Assembly: GCF_000255115.2 (NCBI RefSeq) | Contig: NC_018068.1 | Location: 4,862,838 to 4,926,837 of the forward strand | Direction of reading: 5' to 3' | Source: Desulfosporosinus acidiphilus SJ4 | GTDB taxonomy: Bacteria; Bacillota; Desulfitobacteriia; Desulfitobacteriales; Desulfitobacteriaceae | DNA: 64,000 nucleotides | In this document: positions 1-9,259 of the stretch, piece after piece | Numbering within the stretch: position 1 is the first letter of the stretch | Layout of the letters: each line of letters begins with the position of its first letter | Made by a program: the position numbers and the translations under genes | Notes under the pieces: generated by a model | Seen by the model: the letters and a program-made list of their open reading frames with translations, nothing else | Databases searched by the model: none | Told to the model about the DNA's origin: nothing

Positions 1-156
1 ATTCGTAGCCAAATCTCCGTGCTGACGTTCCCTTGGCTCCTCTAACACATAGCCGGGAAGTTCCTCGAAGTTTAAATCTCCTTTTGCTTTGGCACTGTTT
101 GCAGCCTGTTCTAATTGACAAATAATTTTACTTTTAATTTCTTCATAGAGACTCAT
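1..156 (-). CDS. argS: Arginyl-tRNA synthetase, N-terminal fragment (runs off the window)
   Basis: Charges tRNA-Arg with arginine in the cytoplasm. Only the first 52 residues are inside the window; the gene continues beyond position 1. The translation starts MSLYEEIKSKII and reaches PRERQHGDLATN, which matches the ArgS N-terminal additional domain and the start of the catalytic core, where HGD(Y/L)ATN precedes the HIGH motif. Its ATG overlaps the stop of the upstream DUF1934 gene as ATGA, so the two are translationally coupled. The order DUF1934-argS is also seen in Bacillus (ywiB-argS), which supports the call. Confidence 0.88.
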   Translation of the reverse strand, partial: MSLYEEIKSKIICQLEQAANSAKAKGDLNFEELPGYVLEEPRERQHGDLATN

Positions 157-587
157 TGAGGGTTATCCTCCTTTATGGTTACCCACAGCAAATTATGACT
201 TACAAAATTATCATCGACAAAAAGGTCATATTCTAGACTAATACGTCCCCCCTGTGCTGTCAAGTCACACTCTACACGTTGCGGCAAAACACTCAGCCAC
301 ATTTTTCCGTAGCGAGTAACATACTTGCTGGAGCTCCGAACACCAACCTGAAACTCCTGTGCCAGATCGACGGCCCCTTTGCGGTTTAGCGCCACACGAT
401 CCTTTTTTAATGTTAAAAACGTTGTTACCCCTTCAAACCCGCTAACGCTCTCAGGTTCCTTATAAACAGCATAGAAGGCATTGTTCTTTTCATAATATGT
501 TCCCGGAACAGACAGTTCCTGCCGTTCATCCTGGCCCTCAGAGTATTTTTGCGTGCCCAAAATTTGAATGGTCACTTTCCTTTTCAA
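153..587 (-). CDS. ywiB: DUF1934 (YwiB-like) beta-barrel protein
   Basis: Small cytoplasmic protein of 144 residues from the DUF1934/YwiB family, which adopts a calycin-like beta-barrel; its biochemical role is not established. The sequence is rich in alternating beta-strand patterns and has no signal peptide or membrane segment. The predicted start is a TTG preceded by an AGGGG-type ribosome site about 8 bases upstream. It overlaps argS by four bases (ATGA), and this pairing is the strongest evidence for its identity. The symbol is taken from the Bacillus neighbour and is provisional. Confidence 0.75.
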   Translation of the reverse strand: MKRKVTIQILGTQKYSEGQDERQELSVPGTYYEKNNAFYAVYKEPESVSGFEGVTTFLTLKKDRVALNRKGAVDLAQEFQVGVRSSSKYVTRYGKMWLSVLPQRVECDLTAQGGRISLEYDLFVDDNFVSHNLLWVTIKEDNPQ

Positions 588-699
588 ACGAAATACCCCT
601 ATCTTTTAAAATAATAATGCCTATTCTCGTTAGTCAGGGAAAACTCCTCTATTTGCTTTAATAAAATCCCTCATCCAATAGACTTCTCATAGTCAACAT

Positions 700-725
700 A
701 GCGAGAGGGATCGGTCCCTCTCGCT
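700..725. terminator. Perfect 11-bp hairpin between ypeB and the DUF1934 gene
   Basis: AGCGAGAGGGA and TCCCTCTCGCT flank a four-base loop. It lies just downstream of ypeB on the minus strand. No clear T-run follows on the minus strand; the plus side is AT-rich. It probably ends or protects the sleB-ypeB message. Confidence 0.55.
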
Positions 726-773
726 ATTTATAAACTTAATCTTTCCTTTCAGGTAAATAAACAAGCAGTTCCA

Positions 774-2138
774 TCACTGAAGGTACTCCCCACGCGGCGT
801 TTTAATAATTCGCTGAATTTTCTCTTCGCTGCCATTTTGGGCATTAAGATAAATGAGATAGTCTTCACCCTGATATCGTCCTCGAAACTCATAAGCATAG
901 ACTTCCTGGTTTCCGCTTTTGGCTATGACAGCCAGGCGGCTCTCTTGGATTTTAAAATTGGTACGTAATTTTTGAACAGCTTGGTTCAGAGAAATCTTTG
1001 CCGGGAAGGTTCTCGTATGATGAAAAGCATAATAGGGTGCAGCATCAAGACCCACCAACTGTCCGTTATCCAATGCCACCATTAATCTAACTTTATCCGG
1101 ATAAAGTCTCACCCCATCCTGTTCGGCAACTGCATCAAATTCCACATAGGAACCGAAATCCTCACTTGATGTTATCACGAGGTTCCAGCCAAGGGTCTTT
1201 AAAATCGCTTTAGCCTTTTGTGAGGCATCATCGACGCTCAAGGTTCGTTGATTAATGGATCGTTGATCCCGATAAAATGTTACAACTCCCCCTTGACGGC
1301 TAACCTCCATGTACGCGTCTTTATAGTTCCACGAATATCCTTTGAAATCACCATTAATATCTCCGGCAAATTTCGGAGCTGCATCAGCATAACCGACTTT
1401 TGCTAAAAAGCCTTGGGCAGCGCTTTGAGCTTGGGCTTTGTCCACCTGTCCGGAGGGAAGACCCAGCGGTTTCTGAACAACCCGTGCTGAATACTCCCCG
1501 GTATAAGTAAAGGGAGGCAATTTTTGCAGACTTGCATCCAACTGATCTAATCCCGATCGAACCGATTTAGTGGGAGCCTCCGAACCATCAGCAGCCGCCT
1601 CAGCGATTTGCGGGCCACCTAAACCCAATCGTTGTCTCAGAGACGGAGCCGGATCTGTCCAGGCTAAATTCTCGGTATCCATTCTGGTCATGAGTGTTTG
1701 AACCTTCTGATTAACAGGTATTAAATCATTGTGCATCTCTTGAAGGGTTTTCGCCTCATCATTAGTGATAGTCCCTCCCCCTGCCACTTTCTGGGCTAAG
1801 GTCCTGGCAAAATCACCCGATTGCGTCAAGAATTGGCCAATGTAGCTAAGACCTGCTTGTTCAGCCGGAAGCTGCGCAAAATCCTTGAGCGCACCTTCGC
1901 TTTTACTTGATACCTGGCTCAAGTATAATACCTGCTGGTTTGGACTATTTGCTACGTTACCCTTGGCCATGACCGTCTCCATTTGATCAAGATGGCTTGC
2001 AAAGTCGCTGAATGCCCTGCGGCTATTGTTCTCTGAAGCAAGGCGATAATCTCCAGCCTGACGATATTCGTTGATTCCCCAGCCTAAGGAGAGCAAAAAA
2101 GCCGCGGCTAAAGCTCCAATCCATAATCTTCTATGCAT
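774..2138 (-). CDS. ypeB: Germination protein YpeB
   Basis: Partner of the cortex-lytic enzyme SleB: in Bacillus the two proteins need each other for deposition and stability in the spore, and YpeB is processed during germination. The protein is 454 residues, close to the family norm. It has an N-terminal membrane/signal segment at about residues 5-24 (LWIGALAAAFLLSLGW), a helical central region, and C-terminal PepSY-type repeats from about residue 230 onward. It follows sleB by 11 bases on the same strand, the conserved sleB-ypeB operon order. Expression in the forespore (sigma G) is expected from the family, but I could not place a convincing promoter. Confidence 0.93.
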   Translation of the reverse strand: MHRRLWIGALAAAFLLSLGWGINEYRQAGDYRLASENNSRRAFSDFASHLDQMETVMAKGNVANSPNQQVLYLSQVSSKSEGALKDFAQLPAEQAGLSYIGQFLTQSGDFARTLAQKVAGGGTITNDEAKTLQEMHNDLIPVNQKVQTLMTRMDTENLAWTDPAPSLRQRLGLGGPQIAEAAADGSEAPTKSVRSGLDQLDASLQKLPPFTYTGEYSARVVQKPLGLPSGQVDKAQAQSAAQGFLAKVGYADAAPKFAGDINGDFKGYSWNYKDAYMEVSRQGGVVTFYRDQRSINQRTLSVDDASQKAKAILKTLGWNLVITSSEDFGSYVEFDAVAEQDGVRLYPDKVRLMVALDNGQLVGLDAAPYYAFHHTRTFPAKISLNQAVQKLRTNFKIQESRLAVIAKSGNQEVYAYEFRGRYQGEDYLIYLNAQNGSEEKIQRIIKTPRGEYLQ

Positions 2139-2149
2139 GACTCTTCCCC

Positions 2150-2842
2150 CTACTTCGTAAAAATATGATTCCCAATCTTCGTTAGCTCAGGTCGGGACCA
2201 AATATATTTGTTCGTGGTCTTCGCAGGGTTAAAAAAGAAGAGCGCTCCTTTTGAAGGATCAACCCCGCTTGCTGCCTCTTGGGCTGCACGAATGGAGGAA
2301 GCACTAGGCGTTAAATTAATTTGCCCATCATTAACACTGGAAAAAGCCCCCGGCTGATAAATAATGTCAGCAATTGTTTTGGGGAAAGCCGGATCCGCAA
2401 TGCGGTTGAGAATAACCGCGGCAACCGCCACCTGTCCTAAATAGGGTTCACCTCGAGCCTCACCGTTCACCGCATGGGCTAGAAGATTAATATCAACATT
2501 CTTATACCCAATAGCCTTTCCTGCAGCATTGGTACTTTGACCCGTTAATCGTTTTAGTTCACTGATAGTTTTGGTTCCTGCCAACCCATCAATCTTAAGG
2601 CCGTGATCCTTTTGGAAACTGCGGATTGCTGTCTCAGTTTTGGGGCCAAACGCCCCATCAATAGGTCCAACACCATAACCTAACTGGACCAGCCTGCTTT
2701 GCATTTCTTTTACATCAGCACCCCTGCTCCCCCTGCTCAGCGTGCGGTCCCCTAATGCTCCGTAAGCAATCCCTGTCAAGGCAATACTTAAAATTACTCC
2801 CGCGATGAGAACAATCCACCGAGGTCTTTGACGTAATTTCAT
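2150..2842 (-). CDS. sleB: Spore cortex-lytic enzyme SleB
   Basis: Lytic transglycosylase that cleaves muramic-delta-lactam-containing cortex peptidoglycan during germination. The 230 residues contain a signal/membrane segment (about 10-30), a peptidoglycan-binding type 1 domain (about 37-98, with SRGADVKEMQSRL and DGAFGPKTETAI), and a C-terminal hydrolase_2 domain (about 117-230). The catalytic glutamate is E128 in the NGEARGEP motif. It is first in an operon with ypeB and has a GTGAGGTGAGGG ribosome site before the ATG. A second, unlinked cortex hydrolase such as CwlJ is not in the window. Confidence 0.95.
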   Translation of the reverse strand: MKLRQRPRWIVLIAGVILSIALTGIAYGALGDRTLSRGSRGADVKEMQSRLVQLGYGVGPIDGAFGPKTETAIRSFQKDHGLKIDGLAGTKTISELKRLTGQSTNAAGKAIGYKNVDINLLAHAVNGEARGEPYLGQVAVAAVILNRIADPAFPKTIADIIYQPGAFSSVNDGQINLTPSASSIRAAQEAASGVDPSKGALFFFNPAKTTNKYIWSRPELTKIGNHIFTK

Positions 2843-3073
2843 ACCCTCACCTCACTTATTTAATAGTCTTTAGTGTGGCAAAAGAGCATAAAAATTATCC
2901 GGCATTATCCTCAATATCTTAAAACTTAAAAATTAAAACCTTATAAGTTATTAAATACTGGTTATATACTATAACGCAGTGAATAAGTAATCATTAATTA
3001 TGCGGAATAGGAAGGTACTTACTCAGAACTTGTAGAAAGAATACATAATTAACCAACTTTAGGAGGGGATACT

Positions 3074-3949
3074 GTGCATTATGAAGGGATTCTATACCGA
3101 CCACCCAGTGAGGCGAAAAGCGTCATCCTTCAGATCACGGTGGGATGCCGTCATAACCTCTGTACCTTCTGCACCATGTATAAGGAAAAAACCTTTCGAA
3201 TTAAATCACGGTCCGAAATTATGGCTATGATCAAGGAAGCCCAGGACTACAACCCTGGGGCAGAACGAATCTTTTTAGCAGATGGGGATGCTCTGGCAAT
3301 TGATACATCCTTGCTTCTCGAAATTCTTTCTCAACTTTATGCCAGCTTTCCCCGCCTCCTACGCGTTGGCATTTACGGAGGCCCCAAGGATATTCTTGCC
3401 AAAACGCCGGAGGATCTGGTCTTACTAAAAGCCCATGGTTTAACCATCGTCTATTTAGGAGTAGAAAGTGGTAATCCTGAAGTTCTGAAATCTGTCTGTA
3501 AGGGAGTTACCCCGGAAGAAATGATTTCCGCAGGCCAAAAGCTTAAGGCAAGTGGTTTAATTCTTTCTTGTACAGTCATTATCGGTCTGGGAGGAAAGTC
3601 TTTAAGCCAAGCCCATGCCCTCAATACTGCTCAAGTCATCAGCAAAATTGATCCCCAATATTTAGGGGCCTTAACCCTAATGGTTGATCCGGAAGCACCT
3701 TTAGCCAAACTTATTCAGCGGGGTGAATTTCAGCTTCTTGATCCCTGGGAGTCGTTATCTGAACTCAAATCCATGTTGGAAAACTTGGAAGTATCCCACT
3801 GTGTTTTCCGCAGCAATCATGCCTCCAATTACTTACCTCTTCGCGCCACACTTCCTGAAGATCGTACACAGCTCCTGACAACCCTCGATAGAGTCTTGAA
3901 AACCTCTGCCCTTGAAGAATTGCGCCCGGATTACTGGCGAGGACTTTAA
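3074..3949 (+). CDS. Radical SAM protein, Elp3/MiaB-like superfamily
   Basis: S-adenosylmethionine radical enzyme of unknown substrate, 291 residues. The cluster ligands are C25, C30 and C33 in GCRHNLCTFC, a CX4CX2C spacing rather than the usual CX3CX2C. This spacing is seen in a subset of bacterial radical SAM proteins with a following TMYKEK stretch. The GGPKD and YLGVESGN motifs fit the AdoMet-binding barrel. No accessory Cys-rich or B12 domain is visible. The start is GTG behind a strong AGGAGGGG site. It is one of the few plus-strand genes here and is convergent with the glycosyltransferase gene, sharing a terminator. I do not assign a reaction. Confidence 0.85.
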   Translation: MHYEGILYRPPSEAKSVILQITVGCRHNLCTFCTMYKEKTFRIKSRSEIMAMIKEAQDYNPGAERIFLADGDALAIDTSLLLEILSQLYASFPRLLRVGIYGGPKDILAKTPEDLVLLKAHGLTIVYLGVESGNPEVLKSVCKGVTPEEMISAGQKLKASGLILSCTVIIGLGGKSLSQAHALNTAQVISKIDPQYLGALTLMVDPEAPLAKLIQRGEFQLLDPWESLSELKSMLENLEVSHCVFRSNHASNYLPLRATLPEDRTQLLTTLDRVLKTSALEELRPDYWRGL

Positions 3950-3954
3950 AATAA

Positions 3955-3989
3955 AAGGCAAAGAATCTTTTTAACCGATTCTTTGCCTT
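3955..3989. terminator. Bidirectional terminator between convergent genes
   Basis: 13-bp arms AAGGCAAAGAATC / GATTCTTTGCCTT around a short loop containing a T-run. It overlaps the last codons of the minus-strand glycosyltransferase, so it serves both convergent genes. Confidence 0.8.
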
Positions 3990-5122
3990 CTGTTCGACGC
4001 TTCCACTAAATGCAGCATTTCTTCAACCGCTCGTTCGGTAGAGTGACCTGCTGAGGCTAACGCCGCTTTACTACGCATCCTTTCAATCATATCCGGATGT
4101 TCTAATAAATGGATTAACAGGCGATCTAATTCTTCTTCACTCTCCGCAACGTATCCTGCCCCTACCTCTCTGACATATTGTGCATTTTCCTCCTCTTGTC
4201 CGGGAATGGGCCTAAAAATTATCAAGGGCAAATGTTTTGTTAAAGCTTCGGAGACTGTTAATCCTCCCGCTTTCGTAATAATAACATCGGAAACGGACAT
4301 CAATTCCTCGACATTATGAACGAACTTATACCGGACTAACGGGTTTCCGGCCTGAGCAACAACCTCGTCCAAGGAATTATACAGTTTTTCATTATGACCG
4401 CATACAACAAGGCATTGAACCGGAAGAGGATAATCCGTTAGTTTTTGATAAATTCTCTTTATGCTTTCTGTAACTCCGAATGTTCCCCCCATAAACAAGA
4501 ATGTGGGAAGGCCCGACCTTAAACCTAACTTTTCCGTCAAAGAAAGCCGATCCTCTTTAAATTCAAACCTTGGACTAACCGGAATACCTGTTACATGAAT
4601 ATTTTGGGCTTGTATGCCCCAGAACACTAGTAGTTCTTTAACTTTAGCACAAGCAACAATGTAACAATCGACTCCCGGATGAACCCAATGGCTATGCACC
4701 GTATAATCTGTAATAACTGTAGCTAGCGGGACAAGGAGAATTTGCTTAACTCTCAATTGAGCAAGAATTGAGGAGACAGTGGGGTATGTGCAGACAATTA
4801 AATCCGGTTCGAATTTCTGAATGTAATTCAGAAAATTACTCCGCCCCAATTGGTTCAATAACCGTTGACTCATGGATTGCGGGTGGACCTTACCCGTTTT
4901 ATAATAAAAACGGCCCCAAAGCTTGGGGGCTCTGCGCAAAAGCTTACTATAAAAATCTTTTATGATAGTATTAACCCGGATATTTAGAAATGCGCCGAAG
5001 TCCAAGTGAATGATATTGGCAGAAGGCACCTTTATCCGTATTCCTTCGATAACTGCTTCAGCCGCTCTTACATGACCGTTTCCAAAGGACGCCGAAAATA
5101 CGAGAACCCTAAGTTCCTTCAA
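3971..5122 (-). CDS. MGDG synthase/MurG-like glycosyltransferase
   Basis: Predicted membrane-associated family 28-type glycosyltransferase that moves a sugar from a nucleotide donor to diacylglycerol or a similar lipid, related to Bacillus UgtP and plant MGDG synthase. The 383 residues show the MGDG_synth N-terminal domain (FSASFGNGHVRAAEA at 9-23) and a C-terminal donor-binding domain with TKAGGLTVSEAL and PIPGQEEENA. These motifs are typical of the group. There is no signal peptide, as expected for cytoplasmic-face enzymes. It stands alone. Lipid acceptor and sugar cannot be told from sequence; MurG itself is unlikely because the N-terminal domain is of the MGDG type. Confidence 0.85.
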   Translation of the reverse strand: MKELRVLVFSASFGNGHVRAAEAVIEGIRIKVPSANIIHLDFGAFLNIRVNTIIKDFYSKLLRRAPKLWGRFYYKTGKVHPQSMSQRLLNQLGRSNFLNYIQKFEPDLIVCTYPTVSSILAQLRVKQILLVPLATVITDYTVHSHWVHPGVDCYIVACAKVKELLVFWGIQAQNIHVTGIPVSPRFEFKEDRLSLTEKLGLRSGLPTFLFMGGTFGVTESIKRIYQKLTDYPLPVQCLVVCGHNEKLYNSLDEVVAQAGNPLVRYKFVHNVEELMSVSDVIITKAGGLTVSEALTKHLPLIIFRPIPGQEEENAQYVREVGAGYVAESEEELDRLLIHLLEHPDMIERMRSKAALASAGHSTERAVEEMLHLVEASNRRQRIG

Positions 5123-5292
5123 AGTTGGCCCTCCCTCTTAATGGCTAACATGATTTGAACCATTTCCTAGTGTTTCCTGTCTCTATTATAGGGATTACTC
5201 CAAGAAAAAGAAAGCGAATAACCTTAGCAACGTTAAAAAGCGAATTGCTATCCCCAAAAAAGAATACCATAACAAAGGTGGACTAAAACTTT

Positions 5293-5772
5293 ATGCGAAA
5301 AACTAATGCAGCCCGTATTCTTGACCAAATGAAACTGTCTTATGAGCTCAAAGAATATCCCGTTGATGAGTCGGATTTATCAGCCGTTGCCGTAGCCCAA
5401 AAAGTCGAGCTTCCCGTCCAACAAATCTATAAGACCATAGTTGCTCGAGGCGACAAAACCGGAGTTATTGTTGCCTGTATCCAAGGTGATCTTGAGCTCC
5501 ATCTTAAAGGGCTTGCCGCATTGAGCGGAAATAAAAAAGTAGAGGTCGTCCCTCTCAAAGAAGTTCAACCTCTAACCGGATATATTCGAGGAGGCGTATC
5601 CCCCCTTGGCATGAAAAAATCATATCCAACCTTCATTGACTCAGCCGTTACTTCACAAGAAAAAATTTCAATCAGCGCTGGCTTACGGGGACTTCAAATC
5701 TTCTTGCGTCCATCCGACTTAATCATGGCCGCAAAAGCCCAAGTAGGCAAAATAGCGACAGAACCAAGCTAG
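5293..5772 (+). CDS. ybaK: Cys-tRNA(Pro) deacylase YbaK/EbsC
   Basis: Trans-editing enzyme of 159 residues that hydrolyses Cys-tRNA(Pro) made by mistake by ProRS, protecting translation. The fold is recognised from the ordered motifs KTIVARGD, GVIVACIQGDLELHLKGLA, GYIRGGVSPLGMKK and the C-terminal SAGLRGLQIFLRPSDL; the conserved lysine of KTIVA and the GGVSP loop mark the YbaK subgroup. It is a stand-alone protein, not fused to ProRS, on the plus strand and flanked by minus-strand genes. Confidence 0.92.
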   Translation: MRKTNAARILDQMKLSYELKEYPVDESDLSAVAVAQKVELPVQQIYKTIVARGDKTGVIVACIQGDLELHLKGLAALSGNKKVEVVPLKEVQPLTGYIRGGVSPLGMKKSYPTFIDSAVTSQEKISISAGLRGLQIFLRPSDLIMAAKAQVGKIATEPS

Positions 5773-5821
5773 TGAACCGGCGCTCTCATTGAATTCTCAT
5801 TTATATTTAACTAATCTATAG

Positions 5822-5870
5822 AAAGGCGTTCTCAGCCCACTATAATTCAATAGTGTTGTAGAACGCCTTT
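5822..5870. terminator. Two-tier hairpin downstream of ybaK
   Basis: Outer arms AAAGGCGTTCT / AGAACGCCTTT enclose an inner hairpin CACTAT-aattca-ATAGTG. It lies between the convergent ybaK and glnS genes and is likely a bidirectional terminator. Confidence 0.65.
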
Positions 5871-5936
5871 AGCTATTTGCAACCGTATTGGACACGCCAC
5901 AGTGAACTCGTTTTCATCTAAAGCTGAACATCGGGA

Positions 5937-5977
5937 CTTCGGCGACGGAAGTGTCCTTAGGACAGTTTCGCCGAAAG
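5937..5977. repeat. Hairpin element between ybaK and glnS (type C, single copy here)
   Basis: CTTCGGCGA pairs with TCGCCGAAAG, with an inner GTCC/GGAC hairpin. It resembles the hairpin-rich intergenic repeats elsewhere in the window but is not clearly the same sequence. Confidence 0.4.
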
Positions 5978-6033
5978 CGCCTAGCCAATAACAAATGCTA
6001 TGACACCGAAGGATGAACTCTACCCTCTCCTTT

Positions 6034-7692
6034 CTAGCTCTTAGGAAGCTCGAAAGAACTTTTCAGGGACACAATTCGGTTAAACACAAGATGATCTGAA
6101 ATTGAATATAACGGATCAACGTTAAAATACCCATGTCTAAAGAATTGGAATTTATCTTGAGGCTTAGAAACCTTCATGGTCGGTTCCACATAACCATGGA
6201 CAATCTCCAGGGAGTTTGGATTAATATGCTCTAAGAAAGAACCGCTATCATCCGTATCATCTTCTAAAATTAAAGGTTCATATAAGCGAAACTCGGCCGG
6301 GATAGCTTGCCGGGCCTCTACCCAGTGAATTGTACCTTTAACTTTTCTTCCTGTAAAACCTGTACCGCTTTTAGTTTCCTGATCATAAGTGCAGTGAAGT
6401 TCAAGAACTTTGCCTGATTCATCCTTAACAATTTCGTTGCATTTAATGAAATAAGCATTTTTCAAACGAACTTCATTGCCCAGATAAAGTCTATGATACT
6501 TCGGCGGCGGATTCTCCGCAAAGTCATCTTGTTCAATATAAATTTCTCTGGAAAAAGGGATCGAACGACTCCCCATCTCCGGGTTTTCGGTATTGTTTTC
6601 TGCTTCCAGCATCTCTACTTGGTCTTCAGGATAATTGGTAATGATTACTTTCAAGGGCCTTAAGACCGCCATAGTACGGGGGACTTTGAGTTTTAGGTCT
6701 TCTCGAATGAAATGTTCCAACATTTTAGTATCAACGACACTATCTGCTTTGGCAACTCCTATTTCCCGAGCAAAATTGCGCATAGCCTCAGGAGTATACC
6801 CCTTTCTGCGCAGTCCGGAAATAGTTGGCATCCGCGGATCATTCCAACCATCAACAATCTTGTCCTCAACGAGCTGTTTTAGCTTCCGCTTACTCATAAC
6901 TGTATTCGTCAGATTTAAACGAGCAAATTCATATTGTTGGGGGACATTCTCCATTTCACATTCCCGTACAATCCAATCGTACAAAGGCCTATGGTCTTCA
7001 AATTCCAAGGTGCAGATTGAGTGAGTAACCCCTTCAATAGCATCTTCCAGTGGATGGGCAAAATCGTACATGGGATAGATACACCATTTGTCCCCTGTAT
7101 TATGATGGGAGGCATGAGCAATCCTATAAAGAACAGGGTCCCGCAAATTAATATTCGGAGAAGCCATGTCAATTTTAGCTCTCAGGACCTTTTCACCATC
7201 TTTAAAAATCCCACGTCTCATGCCTTCAAAAAGCTCGAGATTTTCTTCTAGGGACCTGTTTCGCCAGGGACTTGGTTGACCCGGTTCTGTCAACGACCCT
7301 CTTGTCTTTCTGATCTCTTCTGCTGACAAGTCACAAACATAGGCCTTGCCCTTTTTAATCAGCAGTACGGCACGGTTATACATCTCCTCAAAGTAATTTG
7401 AGGCAAAGAACAATTCATCCCATTCATACCCCAACCACTGAACATCCTCTTTAATGGACTGAACATATTCTGTATCTTCTTTAGTTGGATTCGTATCATC
7501 AAAACGCAAATGGGTTTTCCCTTTAAATTCATCAGCTAATTCAAAATTAAGAATAATGGATTTGGCATGTCCAATATGTAAATAGCCATTAGGTTCCGGC
7601 GGAAATCGTGTAACAATATGATCAACTTTACCCGACTTAAGATCTTCAAGTATAATATTTCGCAAAAAATTCGAGGAGGATTTATGTTCCAT
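6034..7692 (-). CDS. glnS: Glutaminyl-tRNA synthetase
   Basis: Class I synthetase that charges tRNA-Gln directly. It is 552 residues, the usual size of bacterial GlnRS. The HIGH motif is H39-I-G-H42 within [18 protein letters not shown], and the PEPNG signature separates GlnRS from most GluRS. The second signature is VMSKRKL, at about residue 267. The C-terminal beta-barrel anticodon-binding region is present ([11 protein letters not shown]). Many Firmicutes lack GlnRS and use GatCAB transamidation, so its presence is notable. It is a single-gene unit with a good promoter upstream and no T-box leader. Confidence 0.96.
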   Translation of the reverse strand: MEHKSSSNFLRNIILEDLKSGKVDHIVTRFPPEPNGYLHIGHAKSIILNFELADEFKGKTHLRFDDTNPTKEDTEYVQSIKEDVQWLGYEWDELFFASNYFEEMYNRAVLLIKKGKAYVCDLSAEEIRKTRGSLTEPGQPSPWRNRSLEENLELFEGMRRGIFKDGEKVLRAKIDMASPNINLRDPVLYRIAHASHHNTGDKWCIYPMYDFAHPLEDAIEGVTHSICTLEFEDHRPLYDWIVRECEMENVPQQYEFARLNLTNTVMSKRKLKQLVEDKIVDGWNDPRMPTISGLRRKGYTPEAMRNFAREIGVAKADSVVDTKMLEHFIREDLKLKVPRTMAVLRPLKVIITNYPEDQVEMLEAENNTENPEMGSRSIPFSREIYIEQDDFAENPPPKYHRLYLGNEVRLKNAYFIKCNEIVKDESGKVLELHCTYDQETKSGTGFTGRKVKGTIHWVEARQAIPAEFRLYEPLILEDDTDDSGSFLEHINPNSLEIVHGYVEPTMKVSKPQDKFQFFRHGYFNVDPLYSISDHLVFNRIVSLKSSFELPKS

Positions 7693-7751
7693 TAATGATC
7701 AACCTTTCTCGCTTTTGTGATCCTTTTTGTTCCTATTTATCCTTGTTCTAA

Positions 7752-7780
7752 ATAATACCGCATAGCCGGCAAGAGTTCAA
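7752..7780 (-). promoter_or_regulatory. Sigma-A promoter of glnS
   Basis: -35 TTGAAC and -10 TATTAT are separated by 17 bases, about 55 bases upstream of the glnS start. The gap 7693-8083 otherwise holds only the type A repeat. Confidence 0.7.
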
Positions 7781-7976
7781 CTTTAAGCTCTCCAGAGCGA
7801 ACCTCTGATTGCTGAGTGAACGCTATGGGGAAGCTACGCAGCAGCATGGGGTCGAATAGTAGAAAAAACAGAAGGCTATTCATATTCATGCCCCCTGTCT
7901 TTCTTCTGTGGCCCGAACGTATAATTCGGCTAATTACTCTTCCGAAGCACCAGTTCACCAAAGCAGCTAAGAGACC

Positions 7977-8064
7977 GCTGGTCACGACGATAAGCGGACG
8001 AGCTTATCGCCACACTGCAACTTTTGACGCATACTCTTGCAGTGTGGATTGACCGAGTGTCTCT
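7977..8064 (-). repeat. Dispersed intergenic repeat, module A copy 1
   Basis: 88-base element with two hairpins: CCACACTGCA/TGCAGTGTGG and CGATAAGC/GCTTATCG. It is clearly alike, base for base, to the copies at 12944-13030 and 50770-50850. It lies between htrA and glnS, just past the htrA stop. Confidence 0.8.
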
Positions 8065-8083
8065 GGAGCCATGGACCATCACT

Positions 8084-9238
8084 TTATTGCGTTTTTATTT
8101 CAGTCAGAGTAACAGATACATCCAGATTTTTATTTTTACGGAATATTGTAACGGTTACCTTATCGCCCGCTTTATATTTGAACAATTCGTGGGTTAATTC
8201 CAAAGAACTCTTAACTTCTTTGCCGTTAATCTTGGTGATAACATCCCCTGCTATAATTCCGGCACGCTGGGCCGGTCCCCCCAGAACGACTTTGGAAACG
8301 TAGGCTCCGGCAGGCCATCCTCTTTGACTGGCATACTCCGCCGTATATCTCGGATCAATTTGAACGTTCAGGCCCGCATGGCTTGCGTATCCTTTCTCAA
8401 TCAATTGCTCAATAGTCGGCAAAGCATCTGAAATAGGAATCGCAAATCCCATTCCCTCAAAACCTTGTTCCTGATTTTTGGCTGAATTTATGCCGATGAC
8501 TTGACCTTGATAGTTTACAAGGGGCCCCCCGCTGTTTCCGGGATTAATAGCGGCATCTGTCTGAATAAGGTTAAAACTTGATTCGCCGGGAATATCTAAG
8601 ATACGATTGGTTGCCGATACGACTCCCGCCGTAACTGAACGGGCAAATTCCTGCCCACCCGGGTTACCGATAGCTACCACCGGTTCTCCAACTTGAAGTT
8701 TGTTGGAATCCCCTTCTTGGGTTGCCGTTAATTTGCTGGTATCACTAATCTGAACCACAGCCAAATCCGTACGATCATCGGCACCAACCAGCTTGGCATT
8801 GAGGTTGCGCCCATCGGCCAGACTGACCACCAGTTTTTCCGCCCCCGTCACAACGTGATTATTGGTAACGATATAGCCGTGCTGCGCATCAATAATAAAG
8901 CCTGAACCGCTGCCTGCTTCTGTTAAACCGCCGCCGCCAAACAACGAGCCTTGAGATTGAAAATTGGCAATCCCTACAACAGCCGGTCCAACTGCTTTCG
9001 CGATCTGCACCACCGGAAAATTAGTCGTGCTGTCCGTTTTGACCACTGGGGTTGTCCCCTGGGCATTCAAAATAACCTGATTCGCAGGTGCTGCTTGTTT
9101 ATTACCATACACAGAAGGAATTAAAGCAACTGCGATAAATCCCCCGATTGTTGCACTAATTATTGCGATAACCAGCGTCGAAAGGAAGTTGGGCCTCCTT
9201 CTCTTAGAGTAATCATTTTGGTCATTATAATAACTCAT
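8084..9238 (-). CDS. HtrA/DegP-family serine protease with PDZ domain
   Basis: Membrane-anchored S1C protease that degrades or refolds damaged exported proteins. The 384 residues comprise a cytoplasmic N-terminus, one membrane segment (about 20-42), a trypsin-like domain with catalytic triad H128 (TNNHVV), D158 (RTDLAVV) and S236 (GNSGGPL), and one PDZ domain (about 280-375). It sits directly after walJ, as in Bacillus where htrC/yyxA follows the yycJ gene of the WalRK operon, although walRK itself is not here. It is 21 bases from walJ, so probably cotranscribed with it. Confidence 0.93.
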   Translation of the reverse strand: MSYYNDQNDYSKRRRPNFLSTLVIAIISATIGGFIAVALIPSVYGNKQAAPANQVILNAQGTTPVVKTDSTTNFPVVQIAKAVGPAVVGIANFQSQGSLFGGGGLTEAGSGSGFIIDAQHGYIVTNNHVVTGAEKLVVSLADGRNLNAKLVGADDRTDLAVVQISDTSKLTATQEGDSNKLQVGEPVVAIGNPGGQEFARSVTAGVVSATNRILDIPGESSFNLIQTDAAINPGNSGGPLVNYQGQVIGINSAKNQEQGFEGMGFAIPISDALPTIEQLIEKGYASHAGLNVQIDPRYTAEYASQRGWPAGAYVSKVVLGGPAQRAGIIAGDVITKINGKEVKSSLELTHELFKYKAGDKVTVTIFRKNKNLDVSVTLTEIKTQ

Positions 9239-9259
9239 AGATACCCTCCTTACGCTATA

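Noticed and set aside
7737..7985. 82-codon minus-strand frame upstream of glnS
   Set aside because: It overlaps the glnS promoter (7752-7780) and begins inside the module A repeat; composition is repeat-like and there is no ribosome site.
6034..8083. T-box leader upstream of glnS
   Set aside because: No AGGGTGGNACCGCG-like T-box core or specifier hairpin is visible between the promoter and the ATG; the leader is too short.
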